Below, in pieces: positions 9,099 through 18,428 of a stretch of 64,000 nt of DNA. The notes under the pieces are model-generated. The model did not search any database. It was not told where the DNA came from and saw only the letters and a list, made by a program, of their open reading frames with translations. The DNA is taken from positions 1,364,001-1,428,000 of the forward strand of contig NZ_QCYK01000002.1 in the NCBI RefSeq assembly GCF_003071345.1. The letters run 5' to 3'. The translations under genes were made by a program, and so were the position numbers. This DNA comes from Chitinophaga parva (GTDB taxonomy: Bacteria > Bacteroidota > Bacteroidia > Chitinophagales > Chitinophagaceae). The first letter of the stretch is position 1; each line of letters opens with the position of its first letter.

Positions 9099-9950
9099 AT
9101 GAAGTACTTGCTGTATGTAGCCACCACGGCTTGTTTGCTCGCCTGCCACCCGCAGCATCCCGCTGTATACAGCCAGGGCGTGCTGGTGGATTATGACGAA
9201 GCTGGCCATGGCGATACCACCCTGCTCTTTGCCCCAGGCTGGTGTATCAACAAAGATTACTGGGCCAACCAGGTGTTATTTTTCAGTAAGCGTTACCGCG
9301 TAGTGGCCATTACCCTGCCGGGTTTTGGCGCCTCGGGCAAGAATGGTAAGGACTTTTCTACTACTGCTTACGGGCAGGACCTGCAGGCGGTGATCACGCA
9401 ACTGCACCTGCGCAATGTAGTACTGGTGGGCCATTCCATGAGCGGCAATATCATCGTGGAGGCGGCGGCGCAAAACGACAAACACATTATTGGCCTGGTT
9501 GGGATTGATAATTTCAAGAGCGTGGGAGATAGCAGCACACCAGCCGGGGATAGTGCCAGTGCCGCATTTTATGCACAGGCCCGTGCAGATTACCGGGGCA
9601 CCATGCCCCAGTTTGCCCACTATCTTTTTGCCCCGCAAACGGATACGGCTGTGAAAGAAAAAGTAATGCAGGATATCCTGGATGCAGATCCTAAAATAGC
9701 CGTGGGTGCCCTGGAAGCAGGGGACCAATACAACGGTGTGCAAAAGCTGGCAGTCCTGCATAAGCGGCTTTACCTCATTAACAGTGACTATACACCTACA
9801 GACACCGCTGCCCTGCGGCGCAAAGGCGTGGAAGTGCGCCTGCTTACCATCCATGGCACGGGGCACTACCCCATGATAGAAGCGCCTACGGCATTCAATA
9901 CCCAACTGGAAGCGGTGCTGGCAGACATTGGCGCGGCCGCGCGGCACTAG
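9099..9950 (+). CDS. Lipoprotein alpha/beta hydrolase
   Basis: A 283-residue protein with a short signal peptide ending in LLAC, a lipobox with Cys at residue 16, so probably anchored to a membrane from the periplasmic side. The alpha/beta hydrolase fold is clear: oxyanion region LFAPGWCINKDYW, nucleophile elbow GHSMSG with Ser near residue 113, and the catalytic His in GTGHYPMIEAP near residue 256. The nearest activity class is esterase, lactonase or similar; the substrate is unknown. It follows the acetyltransferase by 18 bases and is probably its operon partner. Confidence 0.88.
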   Translation: MKYLLYVATTACLLACHPQHPAVYSQGVLVDYDEAGHGDTTLLFAPGWCINKDYWANQVLFFSKRYRVVAITLPGFGASGKNGKDFSTTAYGQDLQAVITQLHLRNVVLVGHSMSGNIIVEAAAQNDKHIIGLVGIDNFKSVGDSSTPAGDSASAAFYAQARADYRGTMPQFAHYLFAPQTDTAVKEKVMQDILDADPKIAVGALEAGDQYNGVQKLAVLHKRLYLINSDYTPTDTAALRRKGVEVRLLTIHGTGHYPMIEAPTAFNTQLEAVLADIGAAARH

Positions 9951-10057
9951 TTACGGTTATCACGTGTGCCTGACGATTACCTTGGGGCGTTGATTTTTGG
10001 AGGGGGCTGGTAATTGTACCCCGCTTTAGTTACTTTAGCGCTAAGAAACGGGCAAAT

Positions 10058-10648
10058 TTGATTAGTGATAATAATTATAGCGATCCTGAGCTGATCAGCA
10101 TGTTGAAGCATGGAGATGCACAGGCGTTTGACCTGCTGTATGCCCGTCATTGGTCTTCCATGTACCAGGCTGCCTTTTACCTGCTGCGCGATGCGGATGC
10201 TGCTATGGACATCGTCCAGGACATCTTTACCTGGCTGTGGGAAAAGCGCCGCCAGCTGGACATCCAGGCTGTGCCGGCCTATCTCCGCTCTGCTGTTAAG
10301 TTCAAGGTGGCCAATTTTATCCGCTCCGGCAAAATAAGGGAGGACTTCTACACAGGCCTCTCTACCTTACCTCCGCCGTCCGCTCCCGGGCCACAGGACC
10401 TGCTGGAACTGCACGACCTGCAAGTGGTCATTCAACAAGTGATCAGCAGCCTCCCGGAAAAATGCCGGGAGATCTTCCTGCTCAGCAGGGACGGCCAGCT
10501 TTCCAACCAGCAGATCGCCGACCTGCTGCACATTTCCCTGAAAACCGTAGAAGCACAAAAAACAATTGCGCTACGCCGCATCCGCACCGCCCTGGCCCCC
10601 CACCTGCTGGCCATGCTGCTGGTACCGTTAGCAGCCGGCTGCGCCTGA
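10058..10648 (+). CDS. ECF sigma factor, FecI-like (import locus 1)
   Basis: A 196-residue sigma-70 family ECF protein. Region 2 is visible as DPELISMLKHGDAQAFDLLYARHW through DIVQDIFTWLWEKR; region 4 as LPEKCREIFLLSRDGQLSNQQIADLLHISLKTVEAQ, a helix-turn-helix. It ends in a hydrophobic tail (HLLAMLLVPLAAG). The start is TTG at 10058; the next in-frame ATG (10100) would cut into region 2. It is followed by FecR, SusC and SusD genes, the standard arrangement in which FecR holds the sigma factor until the outer-membrane receptor binds ligand. A weak -7-like box, TACTTTAG, is at 10031-10038. Confidence 0.9.
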   Translation: MISDNNYSDPELISMLKHGDAQAFDLLYARHWSSMYQAAFYLLRDADAAMDIVQDIFTWLWEKRRQLDIQAVPAYLRSAVKFKVANFIRSGKIREDFYTGLSTLPPPSAPGPQDLLELHDLQVVIQQVISSLPEKCREIFLLSRDGQLSNQQIADLLHISLKTVEAQKTIALRRIRTALAPHLLAMLLVPLAAGCA

Positions 10649-10769
10649 GCGCCGGGCATGCGCAACATCACCTTTGGTGCCATCCATCCATGCATTTAAT
10701 GTTCCCTGGAAAAAAATTTTGTCGTGCTTTAGGGGTAGGCCCTTTGGCAATTGCCTATGTAAAGGCAGC

Positions 10770-11918
10770 ATGTATGTAATGACAAAAGAAGCGATCATAG
10801 CACTGGCAGAAAAAGTGGCGGCAGGAACAGCCACCACGGAAGAGTTGATGCAATACCATCAGGTCTTCCGGCAGTTTTATGTGCAGCCGGGGTGGGATGA
10901 AAGCCTGATGGGCCATGAAGCCGCGGTGGGCGCGGAGATCCGTCGCCGCTTGCAGCCCATGCTGGACCGCTCCCGGAAGGCGCGGGTGATGAGGATTGCC
11001 TACCGCTGGGCCGCAGCCGCGGTGGTGGCCCTTTTGATAGGGAGTGGTTACTTCTTCCTGCACACCGGCAGCCGTGCTGCAGTGGCGCCACAGGCCCAGC
11101 GTTTCAAAAATGACGTGCCGGCCCCGGTGGGCAGTCATGCAATACTTACGCTGGCCAGCGGCCGGCAGATCCTCCTGGACAGTGCCGGAAACGGCCTGCT
11201 GGCACAGGAAGGCAGCCTGGCAGTGCGCAAGAACCAGCAGGGAGCGCTGGTATATAATGGCGCCGGTAGCGCCACGGCATTCAACACGGTGCAGGTGCCC
11301 ACCGGTGGCAATGCTATCCACCTGGTACTGGCAGATGGCTCCCAAGTATGGGTGGATGCGGGTTCCAGCCTTACCTACCCCACGGCGTTCAGCGCGGGGA
11401 CAAGGCCGGTAACGGTGACCGGGCAGGCCTACTTTGAAGTAACGCCGGATGCCCACCAGCCTTTCCAGGTAAAGAACGGGGCAGACCGTTCCGTGGTGCA
11501 GGTACTGGGCACCCGCTTTAATATACGCGCGTTCCGGGATGAAAACCGGGTGACCGTGACCCTGGCAGATGGGGCGGTGCGCGTGACAACTGATAAAAGT
11601 TCACAGTTGCTCCAGCCCGGCCAGCAGGCCGTAAGCCAAAGCAACGGCGACATACAGCTTACCACAACTGCAGACCTGGAAGCCGTAATGGCATGGAAAG
11701 ACGGCCTGTTTTATTTTAATGGAAACGACATACCCACCATTATGTCGGATTTGGAACGGTTCTACAATGTAGAGGTGGTGTACCAAACCAATGTAGATGA
11801 GCGCTTCGTGGCCAGGATACCCCGGGATGTTCCCATTTCAAGGGTGCTGGACCTGATTGAGATGACCAATCTCGTGCACTTCAAAATAGAAGGGCGCCGC
11901 ATCACCGTGATCAGATAA
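10770..11918 (+). CDS. FecR family anti-sigma factor (import locus 1)
   Basis: About 382 residues if begun at ATG 10770; ATG 10779 is an equal choice and the exact start is uncertain. A cytoplasmic N-terminal helical region (about 1-95) is followed by one membrane helix (RWAAAAVVALLIGSGYFF). The periplasmic FecR domain runs from TVQVPTGGNAIHLVLADGSQVW through GQAYFEVT and VLGTRFNIRA, and a DUF4974 domain closes the protein (FYFNGNDIPTIMSDLERFYNVEVVY to the end). The expected role is to bind the adjacent sigma factor and receive a signal from the SusC plug. It lies 121 bases after the sigma gene. Confidence 0.92.
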   Translation: MYVMTKEAIIALAEKVAAGTATTEELMQYHQVFRQFYVQPGWDESLMGHEAAVGAEIRRRLQPMLDRSRKARVMRIAYRWAAAAVVALLIGSGYFFLHTGSRAAVAPQAQRFKNDVPAPVGSHAILTLASGRQILLDSAGNGLLAQEGSLAVRKNQQGALVYNGAGSATAFNTVQVPTGGNAIHLVLADGSQVWVDAGSSLTYPTAFSAGTRPVTVTGQAYFEVTPDAHQPFQVKNGADRSVVQVLGTRFNIRAFRDENRVTVTLADGAVRVTTDKSSQLLQPGQQAVSQSNGDIQLTTTADLEAVMAWKDGLFYFNGNDIPTIMSDLERFYNVEVVYQTNVDERFVARIPRDVPISRVLDLIEMTNLVHFKIEGRRITVIR

Positions 11919-11932
11919 TCAATACCGTGTAG

Positions 11933-12030
11933 TGCTGCAAGCCGCTGGTGCACGTCTGCGCCGGCAGCAGGGATTACCGTGTCTAATATCAACCAAACGT
12001 CGTGTGTTCATTTTGTCAACTGTCAACCAA
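11933..12030 (+). promoter_or_regulatory. susC leader of locus 1 with hairpin and TCAACCAA repeats
   Basis: Between the FecR stop and the susC start lie TGCTGC (11933-11938) pairing with GCAGCA (11964-11969), then GTGTCTAA (about 11979-11986), then TCAACCAA twice (11989-11996 and 12023-12030). The same order of hairpin, GTGTCTAA and TCAACCAA-type words recurs before the locus 2 susC. Function unknown; a leader or antisense target is inferred. Confidence 0.4.
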
Positions 12031-12035
12031 AAGCT

Positions 12036-15000
12036 ATGTTGCTAATCAAGTCATGGAGCCAGCTCCATTTTCAACCAACCAATGCCAGGCCATCCCAGCG
12101 TCCACCCGCGCGGAAAGCAGCCCTGTGGCACGCAGCGCTGCGCAGCCTGTGTGTAGTGATCTTCACCTTTTGTACCCTGGGTGCCTATGCCCAGAAAATA
12201 AGCCTTACGGCCAATGATGCGCCGCTGGAAAAAGTATTCCGGCAAATAGAAAAGCAGGCCGGCGTAAGCTTTATCTATGGCCAGCACCAGCTGGAAAAAG
12301 CGGTGCATGTAACCATAGCCGTAAAACAGGAAGAGCTGGATGCCGTATTGAAATTGGTATTTGCCAACCAGCCCTTTACCTACTCCCGCTCCGGTAATTT
12401 CATTGCCATCCGGGCTAAAGAAGAACAGCGCACTGGTATGCAGGCCAAATATATCACGGTGCGCGGTACCGTAACAGATGCCAGCAACGGGCAGCCGTTG
12501 CCTTCCGTGTCTGTAGTGGTGCCGGGGACTCCCTTTGGCGCCATGACCAATGAAAAAGGCGAGTATGTTATTAACCAGGTACCCCGCAATGCCAACCTTT
12601 TATTTTCCTACATCTCCTATCAATCGGAGACCGTGGCGGTGCGGGAGCGCACTACTATTAACATGGCGCTGCAGGTGCTGACCAAATCATTGGATGAAGC
12701 AGTGGTGATCGGTTATGGTACCACTACCAAAAGAATGAACACCGGCTCCGTAAGCAGCATTACTGCGGAGGAGATCGGGAAGCAACCCGTGGCCAACCCG
12801 CTGGCGGCCCTGCCCGGGCGCGTGCCTGGTATGCAGATCACCCAGCAGAACGGCCTGCCCGGATCGGCTGCCGTGGTGCAGATCCGCGGGCAAGGTTCAC
12901 TAAGCTATGGTAACTTACCGCTGTATGTAATAGACGGGGTGCCCTTCACCAACTTCAGTGGCGCACAACCGGTAAATGATAATCTCAATGCATGGGGCAC
13001 CAGTGGCGCCAATGGCGGCATCAGCCCTTTCAGCATGATCAATCCAGATGATATTGAACGCATGGACATTCTCAAGGATGCCGATGCGACCGCGATCTAC
13101 GGCGCCCGCGGCGCCAATGGCGTGATCCTCATCACCACCAAGAAAGGCAAGGCCGGCAGGACAAAGTTCAATGCCAATGTGTACACCGGCACCGGTAAAG
13201 TGGGCCACTTCATTGACATGATGAACACGGACCAGTACCTGGCCCTGCGCAAGGAAGCCTTTGCCAATGACAAAACAACGCCCAACAGTGTGAACGCACC
13301 GGAGCTCACCGTTTGGGACCAGCATGCCTATACGGACTGGCAACGCCTGCTCCTGGGCGGCACCGCGCACAGTACGGATGCAGAAGCTTCCGTATCCGGA
13401 GGGGATGCGTTTACCCACTTTCTTTTCAGCGGCGGTTACCACCGGGAAACAACAGTGTTCCCCGGCAACTTCAATGACCAGCGCCTCACAGGCCGCATTT
13501 CCGCAGACCACAGCTCTGCCAACCGCAAGCTGTATGTAGCTGTAACGGCTAATTACTCCAACGATAAAACGTTGCTGCCCACTGCAGATGTAACGTCTTA
13601 TTATAACCTGCCACCCAATATGCCGCTGAAGGATTCCACCGGCAAGCTGGTTTGGGTAACTGGCTATACCAACCCACTGGCAGCGCTGAAGCGGAACTAC
13701 AACGGCACCACCACTAACCTGATGACGAATGCCAACATCCGCTACACCATCATCAAAAACCTAAACCTGAAGGTGAACCTGGGCTACACGAACACGCAGC
13801 TGGACCAGGTATCGCCCATGCCGGCTTCTACCCAGAACCCGCAGAACAATCCTACTTCTTACGCGTACTTCACCACGAACAAAAGCCAGAACTACATCGT
13901 GGAACCTACCCTGGACTATTCCTATGATGTGCAAAAGCATCATTTCAATTTCCTGGCAGGAGGTACTATCCAGCGCAGCCTGTCCAATGGCAACTACCTC
14001 ACGGCCAGCAATTATAGCAGTGAGGCGCTGATGAGCTCACTGATCGGTGCAGGCCTGGTCACGGTGAACTACAATAACTATTTTGATTATAAATATGCAT
14101 CCCTCTTTGGCCGTGTAAATTATAATTACGATGGTAAGTACCTGGTGAATGCCACCTTCCGCCGCGACGCTTCATCCCGCTTTGGACCGGATAACCAGTT
14201 TGCCAATTTTGCCGCGCTGGGTGCTGCCTGGATCTTTTCACAGGAGCACTTTATTGCAGATAACCTGAAGTGGCTGAGCCTGGGTAAGATCCGCGCCAGC
14301 TATGGCTCTACGGGTAACGACCAGATCACGAATTACATTTATATACCCCTGCTTTCTTCCGCAGGTACCTACCAGGGGCAAACGGCTTTATCCCGTGCCA
14401 CCCTACCCAATGAAGGCGTGAAATGGGAAACCACCCGTAAGCTGGAATTTGGGCTGGAACTGGGTTTCCTGCGTAACCGGATCAACTTTACCGGCGATTA
14501 TTACCGCAACCGTTCCAGTGACCAGTTGCTCGCTGCGGCCCTGGCCACCCAATCCGGCTACAACAGCTATACCGTGAACCTGCCTGCAGTAGTACAAAAC
14601 ACCGGCGTGGAACTGGAACTCACCACGCTGAACACGAAGACGGCATCATTTGGCTGGACCACTACCTTCAATATTACCTTCCCGAAAAATAAACTCATCA
14701 GCTTCCCGGGACTGGCTAATTCATTCTATGCCACTTCTTACATCGTGGGCCAGCCCATTGACCTGCAGCGTAAATATGTGTACCTGGGGTACGACAAGAC
14801 CACCGGTGCGCCGCAATTCCAGGACCTGAACCATGATGGTGCCATTGATTATAATAACGACCGCGCTGTCATCCCTCCCGGCACGCCTTACTTTGGCGGC
14901 ATGGGCAATACCTTCTCCTACCGCCACTGGGACCTGAGCATTTTCTTCCAGTACAATCACCGCAAAGGCAGCACCAATAACGTGAGCTCACCCATTGGCA

Positions 15001-15395
15001 GCAGCCGTGCTAACCAGAACGTGTCCGTGCTGGACCGCTGGCGTGCAGCGGGCGATGATGCTGCTTTTCCCGTTGCTACCACCACAGCCGGTACGCCCAC
15101 GTACCTGGCTTACACGCCTTACAGCAACTCCACCGCTTTGTGGGGCGATGCCAGCTACCTGAAACTGCGCTCTGCCAGCCTTTCTTACAGCCTTCCTACC
15201 AAATGGCTTACGAAGATCAGGGGCAGCAACTTCCGCGTGTATGCAGAAGGGCAGAACCTCTTTACCTGGATGAAGAACAAGTACATCTTTGATCCTGAAA
15301 CCAGCGTGCCGGGCGGCCCTCCGGGCCTTGGTACGGGCAACATTGCCATGCCGCCGCTGCGCACCATCGTGTTTGGTATCAATTGTTCATTCTAA
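12036..15395 (+). CDS. SusC/RagA family TonB-linked outer membrane protein (locus 1)
   Basis: A 1119-residue TonB-dependent importer. It has a signal peptide ending GAYAQ, then an STN secretin/TonB signalling domain (KISLTANDAPLEKVFRQIEKQ onward, about 55-125), a carboxypeptidase-like repeat (VRGTVTDASNGQPLPSVSVVV), the plug domain (VVIGYGTTTKRMNTGSVSS, LYVIDGVPF, DIERMDILKDADATAIYGARGANGVI), and a long 22-strand barrel ending in aromatic Phe. The STN domain fits signalling to the FecR/sigma pair upstream. ATG 12036 is chosen over an upstream GTG because the extra residues would sit in the repeat-rich leader. SusD follows after 11 bases. Confidence 0.95.
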   Translation: MLLIKSWSQLHFQPTNARPSQRPPARKAALWHAALRSLCVVIFTFCTLGAYAQKISLTANDAPLEKVFRQIEKQAGVSFIYGQHQLEKAVHVTIAVKQEELDAVLKLVFANQPFTYSRSGNFIAIRAKEEQRTGMQAKYITVRGTVTDASNGQPLPSVSVVVPGTPFGAMTNEKGEYVINQVPRNANLLFSYISYQSETVAVRERTTINMALQVLTKSLDEAVVIGYGTTTKRMNTGSVSSITAEEIGKQPVANPLAALPGRVPGMQITQQNGLPGSAAVVQIRGQGSLSYGNLPLYVIDGVPFTNFSGAQPVNDNLNAWGTSGANGGISPFSMINPDDIERMDILKDADATAIYGARGANGVILITTKKGKAGRTKFNANVYTGTGKVGHFIDMMNTDQYLALRKEAFANDKTTPNSVNAPELTVWDQHAYTDWQRLLLGGTAHSTDAEASVSGGDAFTHFLFSGGYHRETTVFPGNFNDQRLTGRISADHSSANRKLYVAVTANYSNDKTLLPTADVTSYYNLPPNMPLKDSTGKLVWVTGYTNPLAALKRNYNGTTTNLMTNANIRYTIIKNLNLKVNLGYTNTQLDQVSPMPASTQNPQNNPTSYAYFTTNKSQNYIVEPTLDYSYDVQKHHFNFLAGGTIQRSLSNGNYLTASNYSSEALMSSLIGAGLVTVNYNNYFDYKYASLFGRVNYNYDGKYLVNATFRRDASSRFGPDNQFANFAALGAAWIFSQEHFIADNLKWLSLGKIRASYGSTGNDQITNYIYIPLLSSAGTYQGQTALSRATLPNEGVKWETTRKLEFGLELGFLRNRINFTGDYYRNRSSDQLLAAALATQSGYNSYTVNLPAVVQNTGVELELTTLNTKTASFGWTTTFNITFPKNKLISFPGLANSFYATSYIVGQPIDLQRKYVYLGYDKTTGAPQFQDLNHDGAIDYNNDRAVIPPGTPYFGGMGNTFSYRHWDLSIFFQYNHRKGSTNNVSSPIGSSRANQNVSVLDRWRAAGDDAAFPVATTTAGTPTYLAYTPYSNSTALWGDASYLKLRSASLSYSLPTKWLTKIRGSNFRVYAEGQNLFTWMKNKYIFDPETSVPGGPPGLGTGNIAMPPLRTIVFGINCSF

Positions 15396-15406
15396 ACCTG
15401 AAAGTC

Positions 15407-16834
15407 ATGTTACGTTTTACACTGCATAAAAAATTCATACCCGCCCTGCTGCTCACCGCGGTGACCCTGGGCGCCTGTAAAAAGCTGGTGGAGATAGGCC
15501 CGCCGGTAAATCAGGTGGGGCTGGACCAGGCCTTTGCCAGCGATGCTACTGCTACCAGCGCCGTGCTGGGTGTGTATAACAGTGTGGGCACCCGCTCTCT
15601 TATTTTACCTATGAGCCAGTTGCCGGGATTGTCTGCCAATGAAATGATGAACTCCGTCTCATCTGCCGCTTATGATGAATTCAGCACTAATTCCCTCACC
15701 ATTACCAATAGCCTTGTTACCAACACCATCTGGGCATATGGTTACAGTGCACTGGGGCAGGCCAATGCCATGCTGGCGGGCATTACGCGCAGCAATGCCC
15801 TTTCCGCGGGCGTAAAAAGCCAACTGCTGGGTGAAGTAAAGACCTGGCGTGCTTTCCTGCTGTTTGAACTGGTGAATTGCTTTGGAGATATTCCCATGCC
15901 GCTTACAGACGATCCTATTGCCAATGCCACGCTGCCCCGCACACCGGCTGCAGATGTGTGGAAGCAGATCATACAGGATCTTTCGGATGCGCAAGGACTG
16001 CTTACCGATGCATATCCTACTCCGCTGCGGGCGCGGGTAAACCGGCAAACAGCCAATGCATTGCTGGCCCGCGCTTACCTGTACACGAAGGATTATGCCA
16101 ATGCAGAAACCACGGCCAGCCTGGTGATGAGCTCCGGACTATATACGTTGAATAAAGACCTGAACAGTGTATTTACCAACAGCAGCAACGAGATCATCTG
16201 GCAACTGTACACCGTGAATGGTCTTTCTATTTACATGACCAACCAGGATTCACAAGGCGGCAGCTATTCCGCTGCAGCCGGCGCAGTGCCGGCCATGGTG
16301 CTTACAGACACGCTGTACAACAGCCTGGAAGACGGGGACCTGCGTAAGGCCAACTGGATAACGCCTACGGTACTGGGTGGCACCAGCTGGAAATTCATCA
16401 CCAAGTACAAACAACGCGCATTGGCCGCCGGGGCTTCCATTGGTACGGAATATAACGTGGTGCTGCGCCTTGCGGAGCAGTACCTCATCCGCGCGGAAGC
16501 ACGGGCGCAGCGGGATAACCTTACCGGCGCCATTGCCGATGTGGACAGCATCCGCAGCCGTGCAGGCCTGCCCATGCTTGACAACGGCCTTGGCAAACAG
16601 GCATTGCTGCTGGCCATCGAAAAGGAGCGGAAGGCAGAGCTCTTTGCAGAGTGGGGCCACCGCTGGTTTGACCTGAAGCGCACCGCCAGCATTATCACTG
16701 CCGGTAAAACACGCGCAGACGATGTGATAGGCGGCATGCGCCCGGCCACATGGTCTTCTACAGACATCCTGTATCCCATCCCGGATGCGCAACGCACGGC
16801 CAATCCCGCGCTGACGCAGAACCCGGGTTATTGA
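15407..16834 (+). CDS. SusD/RagB family surface lipoprotein (locus 1)
   Basis: A 475-residue lipoprotein with lipobox LGAC, then KKLVEIGPPVNQV typical of the SusD N-terminus. TPR-like helices follow, including WAYGYSALGQANAMLAGI and RAFLLFELVNCFGDIPM. The C-terminal SusD motif is clear: LRLAEQYLIRAEARAQ, then AIEKERKAELFAEWGHRWFDLKR and the final YPIPDAQRTANPALTQNPGY. It caps the SusC barrel at the cell surface and captures the ligand. ATG 15407 gives the lipoprotein signal at the right place. The substrate is not deducible; the neighbouring thioredoxin suggests this is not necessarily a glycan system. Confidence 0.95.
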   Translation: MLRFTLHKKFIPALLLTAVTLGACKKLVEIGPPVNQVGLDQAFASDATATSAVLGVYNSVGTRSLILPMSQLPGLSANEMMNSVSSAAYDEFSTNSLTITNSLVTNTIWAYGYSALGQANAMLAGITRSNALSAGVKSQLLGEVKTWRAFLLFELVNCFGDIPMPLTDDPIANATLPRTPAADVWKQIIQDLSDAQGLLTDAYPTPLRARVNRQTANALLARAYLYTKDYANAETTASLVMSSGLYTLNKDLNSVFTNSSNEIIWQLYTVNGLSIYMTNQDSQGGSYSAAAGAVPAMVLTDTLYNSLEDGDLRKANWITPTVLGGTSWKFITKYKQRALAAGASIGTEYNVVLRLAEQYLIRAEARAQRDNLTGAIADVDSIRSRAGLPMLDNGLGKQALLLAIEKERKAELFAEWGHRWFDLKRTASIITAGKTRADDVIGGMRPATWSSTDILYPIPDAQRTANPALTQNPGY

Positions 16835-16859
16835 TCCATCACCCATAACCACCATTTAC

Positions 16860-18329
16860 ATGAAGAAACGTTTTTACCTGCTGGTATGCAGTGGCCTGCT
16901 GGCTGTAGCTGCACCAGCGTTAGCACAACAGGGTCCCCAGCCGGACCCCGTGACCGCCGGCTATAACAAGCTGCTGGCCGGCGACAGCGCCGCCCACCTG
17001 GAACTGGAAGGCAAGCTGTATGCCCTGCTGCAAAGCAAGGCAGAAAAGGACTGGCTTACCGCTGCCAATTATTTTTACCGGCTTAAAAAAGCCAAAACGG
17101 TAGACTCCATACAAGCCGCTGTGGCAAAGCGTTTCCCGGAAGGTGTCTATGTGCGCAATACTGCCGTGCAGCAGGTGTATGATGAAAAAGACCCGGTGAA
17201 GAAAGAAGCGCTGAAAGATGCGTGGATGGCCAGGTTTCCGCCAGCCCGGTATGATAATAATGACCACATTGTGTACGACTATGCCCGCAACGCGGTGGGC
17301 ATGGCCTACCTGGATGCTGGCAACGTTGCCAAGGGCATTGCTTATGCAGACAGTATTGCATCGCCTTTCTGGAAAGGGCAGGGCTGGGTAGGCACCGCAG
17401 AGCGGCTTATGAAGCTGGGCAACTACGCAGCCGCCAAACCGCTGCTGAAGAAAGCTATTGAAGATGCATGGTCTTTCCGTACTACACGCAAAGCCGAGAT
17501 GGGCGCAAGCTTTGCCGCCATTGGCTATCCCGGCTACCTGGCAGATTATGTGAACTGCCTGTACCACGATAAGGAATATGACTCTGCGCTGGTGTACATA
17601 CAGCGTGCATTAGAAGCAGAAAACCCGCCCCGCCCGCAGGTGCAGGAAATGTATGCCCGCGTGCTGATGGAAAAAGGTGACTACCCGAAAGCAATGGGTT
17701 TCCTCAGTGACATCGCCGCAAAGGGGAAACTGGACTCCCTGAGCAAAGCAGAACTGGCCACGGTGTACGCCAAAGTAAGGGGTGGTAGCGGTTTTGACGC
17801 CTACCTGGATTCACTGAAAGCCGGTCTCAATGACCGCGTGCGCGAAGAAATGGCCAAGACCATTATCAACGAAGCGGCGCCCGGCTTTACGCTGAAAGAC
17901 CTGAATGGTAAGACCGTAACACTGGCCAGCCTGAAAGGAAAGACCGTGGTGCTGGACTTCTGGGCCACCTGGTGCGGCCCTTGCAAAGCCTCTTTCCCGG
18001 CCATGCAGAAGGCGCAGGAGAAATATAAAAATGACCCCAACGTGAAGTTCCTTTTTGTGCACACCTGGGAAAAAAGTGCAAAAGCCACCGCGGAAGCCCG
18101 CAAGTTTATCACGGATCATCATTATCCCTTCCAGGTGCTGATGGACCTGAAAGATGCTGATACCGGGGAAAACAAGGTAGTGAGCAGTTACAAGGTGAAT
18201 GGCATTCCCACAAAATTCATCATTGATAAGAACGGCAATATCCGCTTCCGCTTCACTGGCTTCTCTGGTGGGGAAGATGCCGCGGTAGCAGAAGTATCGG
18301 CGATGATCAGCCTTGCACAAAGCAACTGA
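16860..18329 (+). CDS. TlpA-like thioredoxin-fold protein with helical repeat N-terminus
   Basis: A 489-residue exported protein. After the signal peptide (ending APALAQQ) about 310 residues form TPR-like helices. A thioredoxin/AhpC-TSA domain starts at EAAPGFTLKDLNGKTVTLASL, with the redox-active WATWCGPC near residue 367 and the cis-Pro in NGIPTKFIID. It should act in the periplasm as a disulfide reductase or resolving thioredoxin. It lies 25 bases after SusD and looks like the last gene of locus 1. SusCD units followed by such TlpA proteins are common in Bacteroidota, and their cargo is generally unknown. A hairpin with one bulge (18336-18369) follows the stop. Confidence 0.92.
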   Translation: MKKRFYLLVCSGLLAVAAPALAQQGPQPDPVTAGYNKLLAGDSAAHLELEGKLYALLQSKAEKDWLTAANYFYRLKKAKTVDSIQAAVAKRFPEGVYVRNTAVQQVYDEKDPVKKEALKDAWMARFPPARYDNNDHIVYDYARNAVGMAYLDAGNVAKGIAYADSIASPFWKGQGWVGTAERLMKLGNYAAAKPLLKKAIEDAWSFRTTRKAEMGASFAAIGYPGYLADYVNCLYHDKEYDSALVYIQRALEAENPPRPQVQEMYARVLMEKGDYPKAMGFLSDIAAKGKLDSLSKAELATVYAKVRGGSGFDAYLDSLKAGLNDRVREEMAKTIINEAAPGFTLKDLNGKTVTLASLKGKTVVLDFWATWCGPCKASFPAMQKAQEKYKNDPNVKFLFVHTWEKSAKATAEARKFITDHHYPFQVLMDLKDADTGENKVVSSYKVNGIPTKFIIDKNGNIRFRFTGFSGGEDAAVAEVSAMISLAQSN

Positions 18330-18373
18330 TGATACATTCCCGGGCAGGCGCCAGTAAGCCTGCCGGGAAAAGT

Positions 18374-18409
18374 AAAAGCCCCGCGTTGCGTATGCAGCGC
18401 GGGGCTTTT
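18374..18409. terminator. Bidirectional terminator between locus 1 and GH27
   Basis: AAAAGCCCCGCGTTGC (18374-18389) pairs with GCAGCGCGGGGCTTTT (18394-18409): 16 bp with one G-U pair and a GTAT loop. T-runs are present in both directions, so it ends both the plus-strand locus and the minus-strand GH27 transcript. Confidence 0.9.
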
Positions 18410-18428
18410 TATATGGTTGATAAAGGAG